Shown here piece by piece: positions 7,547 through 16,185 of a stretch of 27,556 nt of DNA. The notes under the pieces are model-generated. The model was not told the DNA's origin. It did no database searches and saw only the letters and a list, made by a program, of their open reading frames with translations. Origin of the DNA: Anaerolineae bacterium (GTDB lineage Bacteria > Chloroflexota > Anaerolineae > Promineifilales > Promineifilaceae); assembly GCA_028277515.1 (NCBI GenBank), contig JANQGC010000117.1, positions 1 through 27,556 on the forward strand, given 5' to 3'. The position numbers and the translations under genes were made by a program. Within the stretch, counting starts at the first letter, position 1. The number at the start of each line of letters is the position of its first letter.

Positions 7547-8842
7547 ATGCAGCGGGTAGCAAAAACGGTGACACGGTGGGAATGGTTAATCCTACTGCTC
7601 ATCTCTCCTCTATTATTTTTCCCCACCGGTTGGCGGGGATTATTTTTGTTGGTTATCCCTGTGTTATGGCTGACACGCAAATTCGCTTATGGGTATTTTC
7701 TTCCGCACACGACTTACGATTTGGCGTTGTTAGGTTTAGCTATCGCTTTGTTGATCAGTTTGACGGCCGTATTTGATATGGCTATTAGTTTTCCCAAAAT
7801 CGCCGGACTAATCATGGGGTTCGCCTATTTTTTCGCCGGCATTGAGTATATTCGCGAAGATAGGCGAAGAATGGTGCATTTGCCTGCCCTAATTTTTCTT
7901 CTTGGCACGGCGATGGTCATTGTTGGCCTTTTGGGGAGCTTGCGATCCCCATACTATTCTTCTTTATCCCCACTCACCAATTTAATTCCTGCTTCATTAG
8001 ACCCATATTTTAACTTCTTCGATAGCGCCGTTAATCCAAATGAATTGGCAGGCATATTGAGTTGGGTCATCCCTCTCATGCTTTCTTGTACCGTCGGTTT
8101 TTGGAGTTCCTTATGGCGCTCAGAGGTTTGGTGGCATAAATTTGTTTTGACGTTACTGGTCTTGATGCTCTTTTTCAATAGTTACTTCTTAATTGCTACC
8201 CAATCGCGAGGAGGTATCATGGCTGTGTTGGCCGGCTTGTTGGTCATGCTGGCTATCCGCTACCGCTGGGGACGCTGGCTTCTCATCTTGGCAATTGTTA
8301 TTGTTGTTGCTGCCGGATTCTATTTTGATTTGGGGGCTTTGATCCAGGGAGACCCATCGACGGCCGCCGATTTAGGCCTGCAAGGCCGCCTTGAAATATG
8401 GTCAAGAGCACTCTATGGATTGGCCGATTTTCCAATAACCGGGATGGGTATGAATGGCTTTCGCCATATTGTTCATTTGTTGTATCCATTATTTACAATC
8501 GATCCAGAGTTTGATATTGGCCATGCTCACAACCATCTGCTGCAAGCTGGATTAGACCTTGGGCTGCTCGGTCTAATATCTTACGTAAGCATTTGGATAC
8601 TAAGCTTGACTCTCTTATGGTATAGTTGGCGGCGCTCAAACAATCCTGGCTTCCAGGTATTGATTGTAGGTTTGAGTGGCTCATTAACAGCCGGTTGGAT
8701 ATTTGGCATTTTTGACGCCATCGCCCTGGGCGCCCGCCCTGGATTTTTATGGTGGCTTTTGCTGGCATTGCTTTATTCCCTCTTCGAGCATATCCAATCA
8801 ACCAATAAAGTAGACCAGGAGATGGTTCAATCATCCACTTAG
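7547..8842 (+). CDS. O-antigen ligase/polymerase-like membrane protein (Wzy_C/WaaL family)
   Basis: A 431-residue polytopic protein with about ten to twelve predicted membrane helices. Diagnostic elements are NPNELAG (163-169), QSRGG (219-223) at the start of a helix, GRLEIWSRAL (280-289) and the large periplasmic-loop end HAHNHLLQAGLDLG (326-339), with R281 and H330 as the likely conserved functional residues of O-antigen ligases. The family polymerises or ligates lipid-linked glycans on the outer face of the cytoplasmic membrane. The ATG is four bases after the preceding stop, overlapping its ribosome-binding region. Whether it acts as polymerase, ligase or (as with some relatives) a protein O-glycosylating enzyme cannot be decided from sequence. 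Confidence 0.85.
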   Translation: MQRVAKTVTRWEWLILLLISPLLFFPTGWRGLFLLVIPVLWLTRKFAYGYFLPHTTYDLALLGLAIALLISLTAVFDMAISFPKIAGLIMGFAYFFAGIEYIREDRRRMVHLPALIFLLGTAMVIVGLLGSLRSPYYSSLSPLTNLIPASLDPYFNFFDSAVNPNELAGILSWVIPLMLSCTVGFWSSLWRSEVWWHKFVLTLLVLMLFFNSYFLIATQSRGGIMAVLAGLLVMLAIRYRWGRWLLILAIVIVVAAGFYFDLGALIQGDPSTAADLGLQGRLEIWSRALYGLADFPITGMGMNGFRHIVHLLYPLFTIDPEFDIGHAHNHLLQAGLDLGLLGLISYVSIWILSLTLLWYSWRRSNNPGFQVLIVGLSGSLTAGWIFGIFDAIALGARPGFLWWLLLALLYSLFEHIQSTNKVDQEMVQSST

Positions 8843-9005
8843 CAATAATGCGTGATTGCAATGTGGTGATTTTTTTGAATAATTCCAATCGCTTAGGAGT
8901 TATTTAGGCTGGATACTATCTTTGGTTTATAAAAAATTTGAATTAGCAACATATTTGTAAGCTGAAATGGTTTTATTAAAATGTTAAAAGGTTCAAGAAA
9001 TTACT

Positions 9006-10655
9006 ATGATAATAAACAGATTTAGGACTATTGGTTTTGTACTTACGGGCTTATTGGGTATTTCTTTGTTTACCTTTTTAAGTTCGGTCAGTGGTGCGGC
9101 CAATCTTGATGCGAAAGACAGAGATATTTCGGGAGTGATATTTACCAATAAAATGTTTCATGGTCCAACCCTGAGGGATAATTCCTTAAACAGAATGATT
9201 GAATCCAGTCAAGAGGATGATGTGGCCAATTGTCGTTATGGTGTGGTCGCTCGGTCGAGTCAACTTGACGTGGTTCCAACTCTTGGAGCTGGATGGATAT
9301 TGAAATTCAGTACGCCATATTGGCCAAATATTACACCTGCAAACAACGCGGAAAGGGTACATCTTATTAAAACCCACCAGGCGAAAACCATGGGCGGTGA
9401 ATATTTACCTGATTACACGACCAATACTCCATTGAACCAGGGATTTGCAGATTACATTAGTGATAATCCTGGTAATTTGTGGATAATCGGCAATGAAGTG
9501 GATCGAATTGGCCAGGGAGAGATGTTCCCTGAAATATATGCACAGGCTTATCATGAGGTTCGCCACTTCATAAAAATGGCGGATCCTTCGGCTCGCATTG
9601 GGATATCCGGATTAGTCCAGGTTACGCCTGGGCGTCTACAATATCTGGATATGGTATGGGATGCTTACATGCAAAAATATGCTATCCCGATGCCCGTTGA
9701 TGTTTGGACAATGCATGTGTATGTATTACCTGAGGTTGAATCGGATGGAATCACTCCTAATGGTATTGCCAGTGTCGCTCTAGGTACCAACCCTTCGCTT
9801 GGCAAGCGTTCTAGTGATAACGATCCAAATGTTTGTTCTGATCCTGATGTTTACTGTTTTGCGGAACATGATGATGTGTCAATATTTGCCGAACAAGTTG
9901 TGGCTATGCGCCAATGGATGAAAGATCATGGACAACAGCAAAAACCGCTGGTTCTTAGTGAGTATTCTATTTTGTATCCTTACGAGGAAGAGGGTGAATC
10001 TTGCTTCCTGCAAGATGAGTTCGGAAATTGTTTTACACCACAAAGAATTAAAACTTTCATGAATGAAACTTTTGATTACCTCAACAATGCGCAGGATGTT
10101 AATCTTGGTTATGGCCTTGATGATAACCGGCTTGTCCAGCAATGGATTTGGTATGCCGTACATGAAACCGGGGCCGGTGTGTCCAGTAATCTTGTGCAAG
10201 CGGACTTTGAGACCCTAAATCTGCTTGGCCAAAATTTTCGCGATCGTGTATATGGGGAAGAGCTATATGTTAATCTGGCAGTCGACCATGTACCCTCACA
10301 GATTGCGACAATTGGAGCAGGGGGAAAGGCGACAGCCCAACTTTCGGTCAGGTTTCTCAACAATGGCAATACGGCCGTCGACCAAACGTTCGACGTTACG
10401 TTTTACAAAGATGCTGCTCTCACGCAGGAAATTGATTCTGTCTCAGTAAACTCAATCGCACGGGGATGTGCATCAAATTATTATACTGCCTCAGTCGATT
10501 GGCCTAACTTAGACCCAGGGGAGCATCAATTTTGGGTTCACATTGACACTGAAGACGATATTAATGAGAAACCTGCAGAGGATAGTGACAATATCGGAGT
10601 TGGGACGGTTCTTGTTAACAGTGATATGATCGCTTTGCCGGTTGTTATTCGTTGA
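9006..10655 (+). CDS. Secreted glycosidase-like TIM-barrel protein with CARDB-like C-terminal domain
   Basis: A 549-residue protein with an N-terminal hydrophobic signal (residues 8-28, likely cleaved near SGAA at 30). Residues ~40-410 look like a clan-A glycosidase barrel: E164 in IIGNEVD at the end of one strand (acid/base position), WTMHVYV at 234-240, and E319 in PLVLSEYS near the end of another (nucleophile position). Residues ~420-545 form an Ig-like domain resembling CARDB (YVNLAVDHVP start, FLNNGNTAVD, closing DSDNIGVGTVLVN). I do not recognise a specific GH family; GH39/GH5-like folds are possible. Several cysteines between 277 and 342 may pair outside the cell. It lies 163 bp after the ligase-like gene, and AAAGG upstream is too distant to be a good ribosome site. 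It probably trims or processes the exported polysaccharide. Confidence 0.7.
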   Translation: MIINRFRTIGFVLTGLLGISLFTFLSSVSGAANLDAKDRDISGVIFTNKMFHGPTLRDNSLNRMIESSQEDDVANCRYGVVARSSQLDVVPTLGAGWILKFSTPYWPNITPANNAERVHLIKTHQAKTMGGEYLPDYTTNTPLNQGFADYISDNPGNLWIIGNEVDRIGQGEMFPEIYAQAYHEVRHFIKMADPSARIGISGLVQVTPGRLQYLDMVWDAYMQKYAIPMPVDVWTMHVYVLPEVESDGITPNGIASVALGTNPSLGKRSSDNDPNVCSDPDVYCFAEHDDVSIFAEQVVAMRQWMKDHGQQQKPLVLSEYSILYPYEEEGESCFLQDEFGNCFTPQRIKTFMNETFDYLNNAQDVNLGYGLDDNRLVQQWIWYAVHETGAGVSSNLVQADFETLNLLGQNFRDRVYGEELYVNLAVDHVPSQIATIGAGGKATAQLSVRFLNNGNTAVDQTFDVTFYKDAALTQEIDSVSVNSIARGCASNYYTASVDWPNLDPGEHQFWVHIDTEDDINEKPAEDSDNIGVGTVLVNSDMIALPVVIR

Positions 10656-10698
10656 TTTTGTCTTTTAATTGGAACCAACGAGAAAATGAGGGACGTTT

Positions 10699-12696
10699 GT
10701 GAGCCACGGTGAGAAGATAAATAAGCGCCGGCTAATTATGCTTTTTATCCTGGCCGGTTTGATAATCCTAATCGTCTGGATTGGCTTAAAAACCTGGCGC
10801 ACTTATCAGGCAGTTACCTCATTATTAGATAGGCAAGCCCAGGCCGAAGAAATTGCAGCCTCTGGGCTGAGCAGCCTTAATTCTTCTGAATTGGAGGATT
10901 TGGTTTATGGTATCAGGGGAGATGTTGTTACCCTAAATCAGGAATTGAGTTTTTTAATGCCGGTAATGCCGGTGCTTGGCTGGCTGCCTGAAGTTGGACC
11001 ATTGGCTACAAATACTCCTCATCTTATGGAAATGGCCGATGCGGGAACGGAAGCGGCAGCTTTCGCCTTCCGCGGTTTACAGCCGGGATTAGATATCATG
11101 CAGAGTCAGGTGCAAGGATCTGGTTCACCACTTCCTCAACTGTTGCAGGTGGTTGAGGATGGGCAGCCTGATTTAGCACGTGCCAGCCTGGCTATGGATC
11201 GAGTTGTTGACGCGCGGGCAGAAATTCAAGAGATTGAAAAACTACCCTGGCGTGTTCGTCAACTGTTTGAATTGGCCGATCAATGGTTGCCTCTTGCCGC
11301 TGATGGTTTGAAGCTAACGCAAGTTTTGCCTGAAATACTCGGCTACCATGAGCCGAAGCGCTATCTTTTAATCGCCCAAAATGAAAACGAGATCCGCGCA
11401 ACGGGTGGTTTTATCAGCGGTGCAGGTCTGATTGAGATCAACAATGGACAAATCATACGAATTGATTTCCAGGATGCCAACTCTGTCGACGCCTTCGTTG
11501 ATCCAGATAGGTATTTAGAGGCATTAGCCAAACCGTATGGGGAACCACCAAAAGCTCTCTCTGAATTTATGCTGTTAGATTTGTTTTTATTTCGCGATTC
11601 TAATTACTGGCCTGACTTTCCCCTCTCTGCACAAAAAGCTATGGACCTTTTTAGCTATGGACAAGATGTCCCCCCCTTAGATGGCGCTATTGCTATTGAC
11701 CAGCAGTTCCTATCTCTACTATTATCGGGAACGGGACCTGTCGTGATTCCTGACACCGGAGAAACGATTAATCAAAACAACATTATTGACAGCTTGCATG
11801 AAGCCTGGACTTTGCAGGATGGTGTATTAGAAAGGAAATCATTCTTGAGTACCTTTTCCCTCGCGATTTATGATCGCTTACAAAATGAGCCTTTTCAGAT
11901 TGACCCTATTAAATTGGCCACGCAAATGGATATAGCGTTGAGGGAAAAACATTTGCAAATTTTCATCAGCGATCCCGAGGTCATTCCTGTGCTAAGAGAA
12001 GTTGGTTGGGATGGCCGCTTGATTCCCCCACAAGAAAATGATTTCCTCATGGTCGTTGACACCAATGTAGGCTATAACAAAGCCAACCTATTTGTTGATA
12101 AGGATGTCCAATATCAAGTGGCGTTGAATGATGATGGAACAGGTCAGGCCGACTTACTGATTACCCATTACCATAATGGAGAAGCGAGCCAGGAACCCTG
12201 CTGGCAAGGAACAATGGATGAGTATCGTGATAGGGCACCCTATCTTGCTTTGGCAGAGAAGTGTTATTGGAACTTCTTACGTATTTATGTTCCGGAAGGT
12301 ACGGTTTTAACCGGTGGCCCGCAGCACGTGGTTCCGGGCGATACATGGTTTGGGGGATATGATTGGGAGCAGCCGACAGAGACAATCAATGAGCTGCCAG
12401 GATTTACAACATTCACTGACTTCATGCTGGTGCCTCGAGCCGGGCAGATGACCAGTCATTACACATACCAACTCCCATCAACCATCACCAAGATCAACGA
12501 TGCTACCAACCAATACCAACTTATTTTGGCCAAGCAAGCTGGAATTCCAGCTCACCCTGTGGAAGTAACCGTTCAACTGCCTCAGGGTACAAATCTGGCG
12601 TTCGCCGAACCAAAACCAAGTTCGATATCAGGTGAAGAAGTGACGTTTGAAATTGAACTCGACAGTGATCAAGGAATTTTGGTTAGATACAAATAG
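10699..12696 (+). CDS. DUF4012 domain protein, membrane-anchored
   Basis: A 665-residue protein with one N-terminal transmembrane helix (about 11-30) and a large extracytoplasmic part. The DUF4012 signature is clear at 221-250: RYLLIAQNENEIRATGGFIS followed by a Gly-rich strand pair. DUF4012 proteins occur next to exopolysaccharide genes in Actinobacteria and Chloroflexota; their biochemical role is not established to my knowledge. The first ~200 residues are helical and probably form a stalk. The start is GTG at 10699 with GAGGGA seven bases upstream. It follows the glycosidase-like gene by 43 bp, so they likely share a transcript. A role in assembly or surface attachment of the polysaccharide is inference from context. 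Confidence 0.85.
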   Translation: MSHGEKINKRRLIMLFILAGLIILIVWIGLKTWRTYQAVTSLLDRQAQAEEIAASGLSSLNSSELEDLVYGIRGDVVTLNQELSFLMPVMPVLGWLPEVGPLATNTPHLMEMADAGTEAAAFAFRGLQPGLDIMQSQVQGSGSPLPQLLQVVEDGQPDLARASLAMDRVVDARAEIQEIEKLPWRVRQLFELADQWLPLAADGLKLTQVLPEILGYHEPKRYLLIAQNENEIRATGGFISGAGLIEINNGQIIRIDFQDANSVDAFVDPDRYLEALAKPYGEPPKALSEFMLLDLFLFRDSNYWPDFPLSAQKAMDLFSYGQDVPPLDGAIAIDQQFLSLLLSGTGPVVIPDTGETINQNNIIDSLHEAWTLQDGVLERKSFLSTFSLAIYDRLQNEPFQIDPIKLATQMDIALREKHLQIFISDPEVIPVLREVGWDGRLIPPQENDFLMVVDTNVGYNKANLFVDKDVQYQVALNDDGTGQADLLITHYHNGEASQEPCWQGTMDEYRDRAPYLALAEKCYWNFLRIYVPEGTVLTGGPQHVVPGDTWFGGYDWEQPTETINELPGFTTFTDFMLVPRAGQMTSHYTYQLPSTITKINDATNQYQLILAKQAGIPAHPVEVTVQLPQGTNLAFAEPKPSSISGEEVTFEIELDSDQGILVRYK

Positions 12697-12817
12697 AAAC
12701 CCCTGAGACAGTAAAATGAGGTTGGCGTCTTTATGATGGCAAAGCTCTAACTTATTAAGGCGAGAGTAGAATGATTCGAGACTGCCCGGTTCCTTCACTT
12801 GGACAAAGAAGACAGTC

Positions 12818-14404
12818 ATGAAATGGCATTCATGGGCTGGGTGGCTCATCCTGATTGGGGTGTTTTTTCTACAATGGTTGTTTTTATTTTCAATTCGGGG
12901 ACCGGCCTGGGATGCTGTTTTTTATTACGTGTATGGTCGCTCTATGGTATTCGATGGCGACTTGCAATTTACTAACGATTACCGCTTATCATATCCGACG
13001 AGCGGTGAGCATTTTCAGTCAAAGCAGTTTGACCGGATTGAAACCAAAACCGGAAGGGCATCCAATATCTTTGCCATCGGCAGTTCCTTATTATGGCTTC
13101 CCTGGATAGGGTTATTACGTGTTATCTCCACATTATCATCCCCTCAACAGATTCAAACAGGTTTTGAACGTTTTTTTATTGGCAACATCGCCTTCCTAGC
13201 CTCTGTATTTAGCCTGATCGCTGTGGGGTTAGGCTATATGATTACCAGAAAGTTTACCAGCAGCACTATTGCCCTCATTGCCGCGATAACCCTATCATTT
13301 ACAACTCCCTTGCTCTACTATCAATTTCGAGAGCCAATGTACGCCCATGCAACGTCCGCCTTGAGTGTTGCTTTAAGCGTCTATGTTTGGAGCAAGCAAT
13401 ATGACCGGGTAGGTACCATATATCAAGGGTTGGGATTGGGCGCGTTGATTGGGTTAGCCGGTTTAGTTCGTTGGCAAAACATGGCTTTGTTAATCATCCC
13501 GCTTTCATCGACCTTAATTTCTCTATGGCAATCTGTATCAAACCAGAAAGAAAAGCCCCATCTTCGGCCTGCTCTTTTTTTCCTGTTATCAATCATTGGT
13601 GCTTCGCTCGCTGTTTTTTCCCTCCAGATGTCTGTTTGGAAAGTACTGTTTGATAGCTTTCTAACCATTCCGCAAGGGGGATCTTTTTTAAACTGGAGAG
13701 CGCCTTTCTTGGTTCCTTTCCTTTTCTCATCCTTTCGTGGTCTATTACCATGGATGCCCATTTTCTTTTTTGCCTTTGTAGGTTTAATGATTTTGAGCAA
13801 GCGAGACCCACGTTTTGGCATCCCATTATTATTGACTATTTTGTTTTTTGTTTACTTAAATAGCAGTACTCTCGATTGGTTTGCCGGTGGTTCATATGGG
13901 CCAAGGAGGCTGTCTGACTATATCATGATTTTTGTGTTGGGATATGGCGTCTTTTTGCAATGGATTCCGGATCGATTACGATATTGGATTGTCGGCTTGA
14001 TAGCGTTTGTTCTGGTTCTGCATCAATGGATTTTATTGCGGTATGGAATTGCGGAAAGATTAGGCGGCCGGGTATTGAGCATGGAACCTCAATTTTTATG
14101 GCAGGATGTGCCCTTACAGAATTTTGTGGCCGATCTGCTCAAATTCGTTCCTGAATTATGGAACCAACCAATTGATTTTCTCGTTTTCCCCGGTTCTCCT
14201 TTAGATACTATCGTGCGGCAGCAGGTGTGGCCATCTCAACACTTCACTGTTTTGCTCTTAACATCATTTTTTGTCTTGTTACTTGTTGTTGGATTTATCT
14301 TGCTTAGACGACATAAGATTTTCAATATCCCACCGCTAATTTTAGCCATCATTTCTGGGGGAGCATTGATAGTTGGGAATCTTTGGATTTTGCTCGGATC
14401 GTGA
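12818..14404 (+). CDS. Polytopic membrane protein, GT-C/GT39-like glycosyltransferase candidate
   Basis: A 528-residue protein with roughly twelve hydrophobic segments. After the first membrane helix comes a loop WDAVFYYVYGRSMVFDGDLQFTND with acidic residues D32, D46 and D48, and then NIFAIGSSLLWLPW. This loop layout (acidic residue right after the first helix, then a conserved aromatic re-entry into the membrane) is typical of GT-C enzymes that use polyprenyl-phosphate sugars on the outer face of the membrane. I recognise a resemblance to bacterial proteins labelled glycosyltransferase family 39, but sequence alone does not prove activity. It is 121 bp downstream of the DUF4012 gene with a weak ribosome site. 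It could decorate the polysaccharide or an anchoring protein. Confidence 0.6.
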   Translation: MKWHSWAGWLILIGVFFLQWLFLFSIRGPAWDAVFYYVYGRSMVFDGDLQFTNDYRLSYPTSGEHFQSKQFDRIETKTGRASNIFAIGSSLLWLPWIGLLRVISTLSSPQQIQTGFERFFIGNIAFLASVFSLIAVGLGYMITRKFTSSTIALIAAITLSFTTPLLYYQFREPMYAHATSALSVALSVYVWSKQYDRVGTIYQGLGLGALIGLAGLVRWQNMALLIIPLSSTLISLWQSVSNQKEKPHLRPALFFLLSIIGASLAVFSLQMSVWKVLFDSFLTIPQGGSFLNWRAPFLVPFLFSSFRGLLPWMPIFFFAFVGLMILSKRDPRFGIPLLLTILFFVYLNSSTLDWFAGGSYGPRRLSDYIMIFVLGYGVFLQWIPDRLRYWIVGLIAFVLVLHQWILLRYGIAERLGGRVLSMEPQFLWQDVPLQNFVADLLKFVPELWNQPIDFLVFPGSPLDTIVRQQVWPSQHFTVLLLTSFFVLLLVVGFILLRRHKIFNIPPLILAIISGGALIVGNLWILLGS

Positions 14405-14555
14405 GTTGGTGTAGTTGCTAATGCGTGGAATGAAGATAAGATCACCCTTGATAAACAAATGGCAAGGTCTTTAAGGTAAAAGCACCAAATTTCTGTGCAA
14501 ATGATTTTTGTAACGGTGTGCTGAATAAACAATTTTTTCTGATTAGGAAACGAAT

Positions 14556-15341
14556 GTGACAGTTGGCGAATTAGAAAGAAAACAAGTGATTGAGCGAGAA
14601 TTGTTGTGGCATGAACAAGAAAGCCATCGCAGATATAACCTGGATGCCTTGCTTTATGACTCCCCTGCCTTTGACGATGTTGTGCAAGAATCAATCCAAT
14701 TTTTAGACGGCACTACCGGGGATGTGGTTCTGGATATGGGATGTGGTGAAGGCAAAGAGGTTCTCGCCCTGGCCTCGGCAGGGTTTTTGGTTGTCGGGAC
14801 GGATTTGTCGATGACTCAGTTGAAACGAACCCGTGATTTGCTCCTAAAAGAACTCCCCGGTGCTAAATTTTCTCTTATACAAGCGAATGCTGAACAACTT
14901 CCCTTTGCAGACCAGAGTTTTCAACGGGTTTATGGGAAGGCTATTTTGCACCACCTTGACCTGCGAGTGTCCGCAAACGAGACCAAGCGCATTCTTAAAG
15001 GTAATGGGCGGGCTACATTTGCTGAACCCTTGGCCAGGCATTTTGTTATCTGGGTTGGCAGGCGATTGACGCCAAAATTAAGAACGGCCGACGAACGCCC
15101 CGTTGAGTTCAGTGACCTTGAATCCTTCGGCAAGGAATTCGGCCGGCAAACTTTGCAAGCCTATTACTTTCTAGCTCCTCTTGCTTATCCATTTAGAATC
15201 ATTCCCGGGGGAGAGGGGCTATTTGCGAGGTTATTCTCTATTTTGTCTCGTTTTGATCGATGGTTGTTTTCCAACATTCCATTGTTACAGAAGTTTGCCT
15301 GGTATGGGGTGGTCGAGATTCAAAAAGAAACGGTAGAATAA
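14556..15341 (+). CDS. Class I SAM-dependent methyltransferase
   Basis: A 261-residue protein of the Methyltransf_11/UbiE-like type. Motif I is VVLDMGCGEG (57-66), the acidic residue ending strand 2 is D83 in GTDLS, motif II-like ANAEQLPF is at 110-117, and YGKAILHHL (126-134) is the usual post-motif segment. The C-terminal half has hydrophobic stretches (near 155-165 and 205-230) that may touch the membrane, as in methyltransferases acting on lipids or quinones. The GTG start at 14556 is preceded by AGGA at a normal distance. It lies 151 bp after the GT-C-like gene and 59 bp before the racemase gene. The substrate is unknown: a sugar of the polysaccharide, a lipid, or a small acid tied to the next two genes are all possible. 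Confidence 0.8.
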   Translation: MTVGELERKQVIERELLWHEQESHRRYNLDALLYDSPAFDDVVQESIQFLDGTTGDVVLDMGCGEGKEVLALASAGFLVVGTDLSMTQLKRTRDLLLKELPGAKFSLIQANAEQLPFADQSFQRVYGKAILHHLDLRVSANETKRILKGNGRATFAEPLARHFVIWVGRRLTPKLRTADERPVEFSDLESFGKEFGRQTLQAYYFLAPLAYPFRIIPGGEGLFARLFSILSRFDRWLFSNIPLLQKFAWYGVVEIQKETVE

Positions 15342-15400
15342 TTTGAAAGGTAAAATTTAATACCATTTAAACCAGAATAAAAAAATTATTGAGGTGACCC

Positions 15401-16132
15401 GTGAAAACCATTGGTCTTCTTGGCGGAATGAGTTGGGAAAGCACAGAACTTTATTACCGGGCGATCAATGAGGGCGTAAAAAACAGGCTGGGCGGCCTGC
15501 ATTCGGCGAAAATTGTCTTGGTTAGCGTTGATTTCCAAGAAATCGAAAGATTGCAGCATCATAACCAATGGGCAGAGGCCGGTGCATATTTAGCTAACTC
15601 TGCGAGACAGGTTGAGGCAGCCGGTGCGGATTTTTTACTCATTTGTACGAATACGATGCACAAGGTTTCGTCCCAAATTGAAAGTAATATTTCCATTCCC
15701 ATCCTCCATCTGGCAGATGCAACGGCCGAAAGAATCAAGCAAAATCAATTAAAAAGGGTTGGCTTACTTGGGACCAGGTTCACGATGGAAGAAGATTTTT
15801 ACAGCGGCCGACTGGCCGAAAAATATGGCCTGGAAGTCTTAATTCCCAGTGCAATAGATCGTCAAATCGTTCATGACATTATCTATAAAGAACTTTGCCT
15901 GGGATTGATACAAAATAGGTCAAAACGTGAATTTTTAAGAATCATGGGGCAGATGAGGGATCGGGGAGCACAGGGCGTTATTGAGGGCTGCACGGAAATT
16001 GTTATGCTAGTGCACCAGGATGATACGGATATTCCTCTTTTCGATACGACTGCTATACATGCAGAAGCGGCTGTTGAATTAGCCCTGGCCGGTGAAACAA
16101 TGGGCAATGAAAAAAAATTCTCAGGCAATTAA
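15401..16132 (+). CDS. Aspartate/glutamate racemase family protein
   Basis: A 243-residue cofactor-independent racemase-fold protein. It begins with the family signature IGLLGGMSWEST (4-15) and carries both catalytic cysteines: C82 in LLICTNTMH and C197 in IEGCTEI. Such enzymes interconvert D and L forms of aspartate, glutamate or broad-range amino acids in the cytosol by a two-base thiol mechanism. Length and spacing resemble aspartate racemases and E. coli YgeA. The GTG start is supported by GAGGTG about five bases before it. It is placed between a methyltransferase and an acyl-CoA dehydrogenase with short gaps (59 and 53 bp), so the three are probably co-transcribed, although no common pathway is obvious. 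Confidence 0.88.
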   Translation: MKTIGLLGGMSWESTELYYRAINEGVKNRLGGLHSAKIVLVSVDFQEIERLQHHNQWAEAGAYLANSARQVEAAGADFLLICTNTMHKVSSQIESNISIPILHLADATAERIKQNQLKRVGLLGTRFTMEEDFYSGRLAEKYGLEVLIPSAIDRQIVHDIIYKELCLGLIQNRSKREFLRIMGQMRDRGAQGVIEGCTEIVMLVHQDDTDIPLFDTTAIHAEAAVELALAGETMGNEKKFSGN

Positions 16133-16185
16133 AATATATATAGACCGGTTTCGAGAACAACAAAAGTTTTACAAAGGAACAAAAA

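Noticed and set aside
8842..8876. Small stem GCAAT/ATTGC followed by a T-run as terminator after the ligase-like gene
   Set aside because: The stem has only five A/T-rich pairs, and the T-run begins about ten bases beyond it, too far for intrinsic termination.
13423..13821. Minus-strand ORF of 132 codons rich in Lys and Arg
   Set aside because: It is antisense to membrane helices of the GT-C-like protein; the Lys/Arg/Pro richness is what reversed Phe/Leu codons produce.
14236..14694. Minus-strand ORF of 152 codons spanning the gap between the GT-C-like gene and the methyltransferase
   Set aside because: It overlaps the strongly supported coding ends of both plus-strand genes, has low-complexity antisense composition, and matches nothing I recognise.
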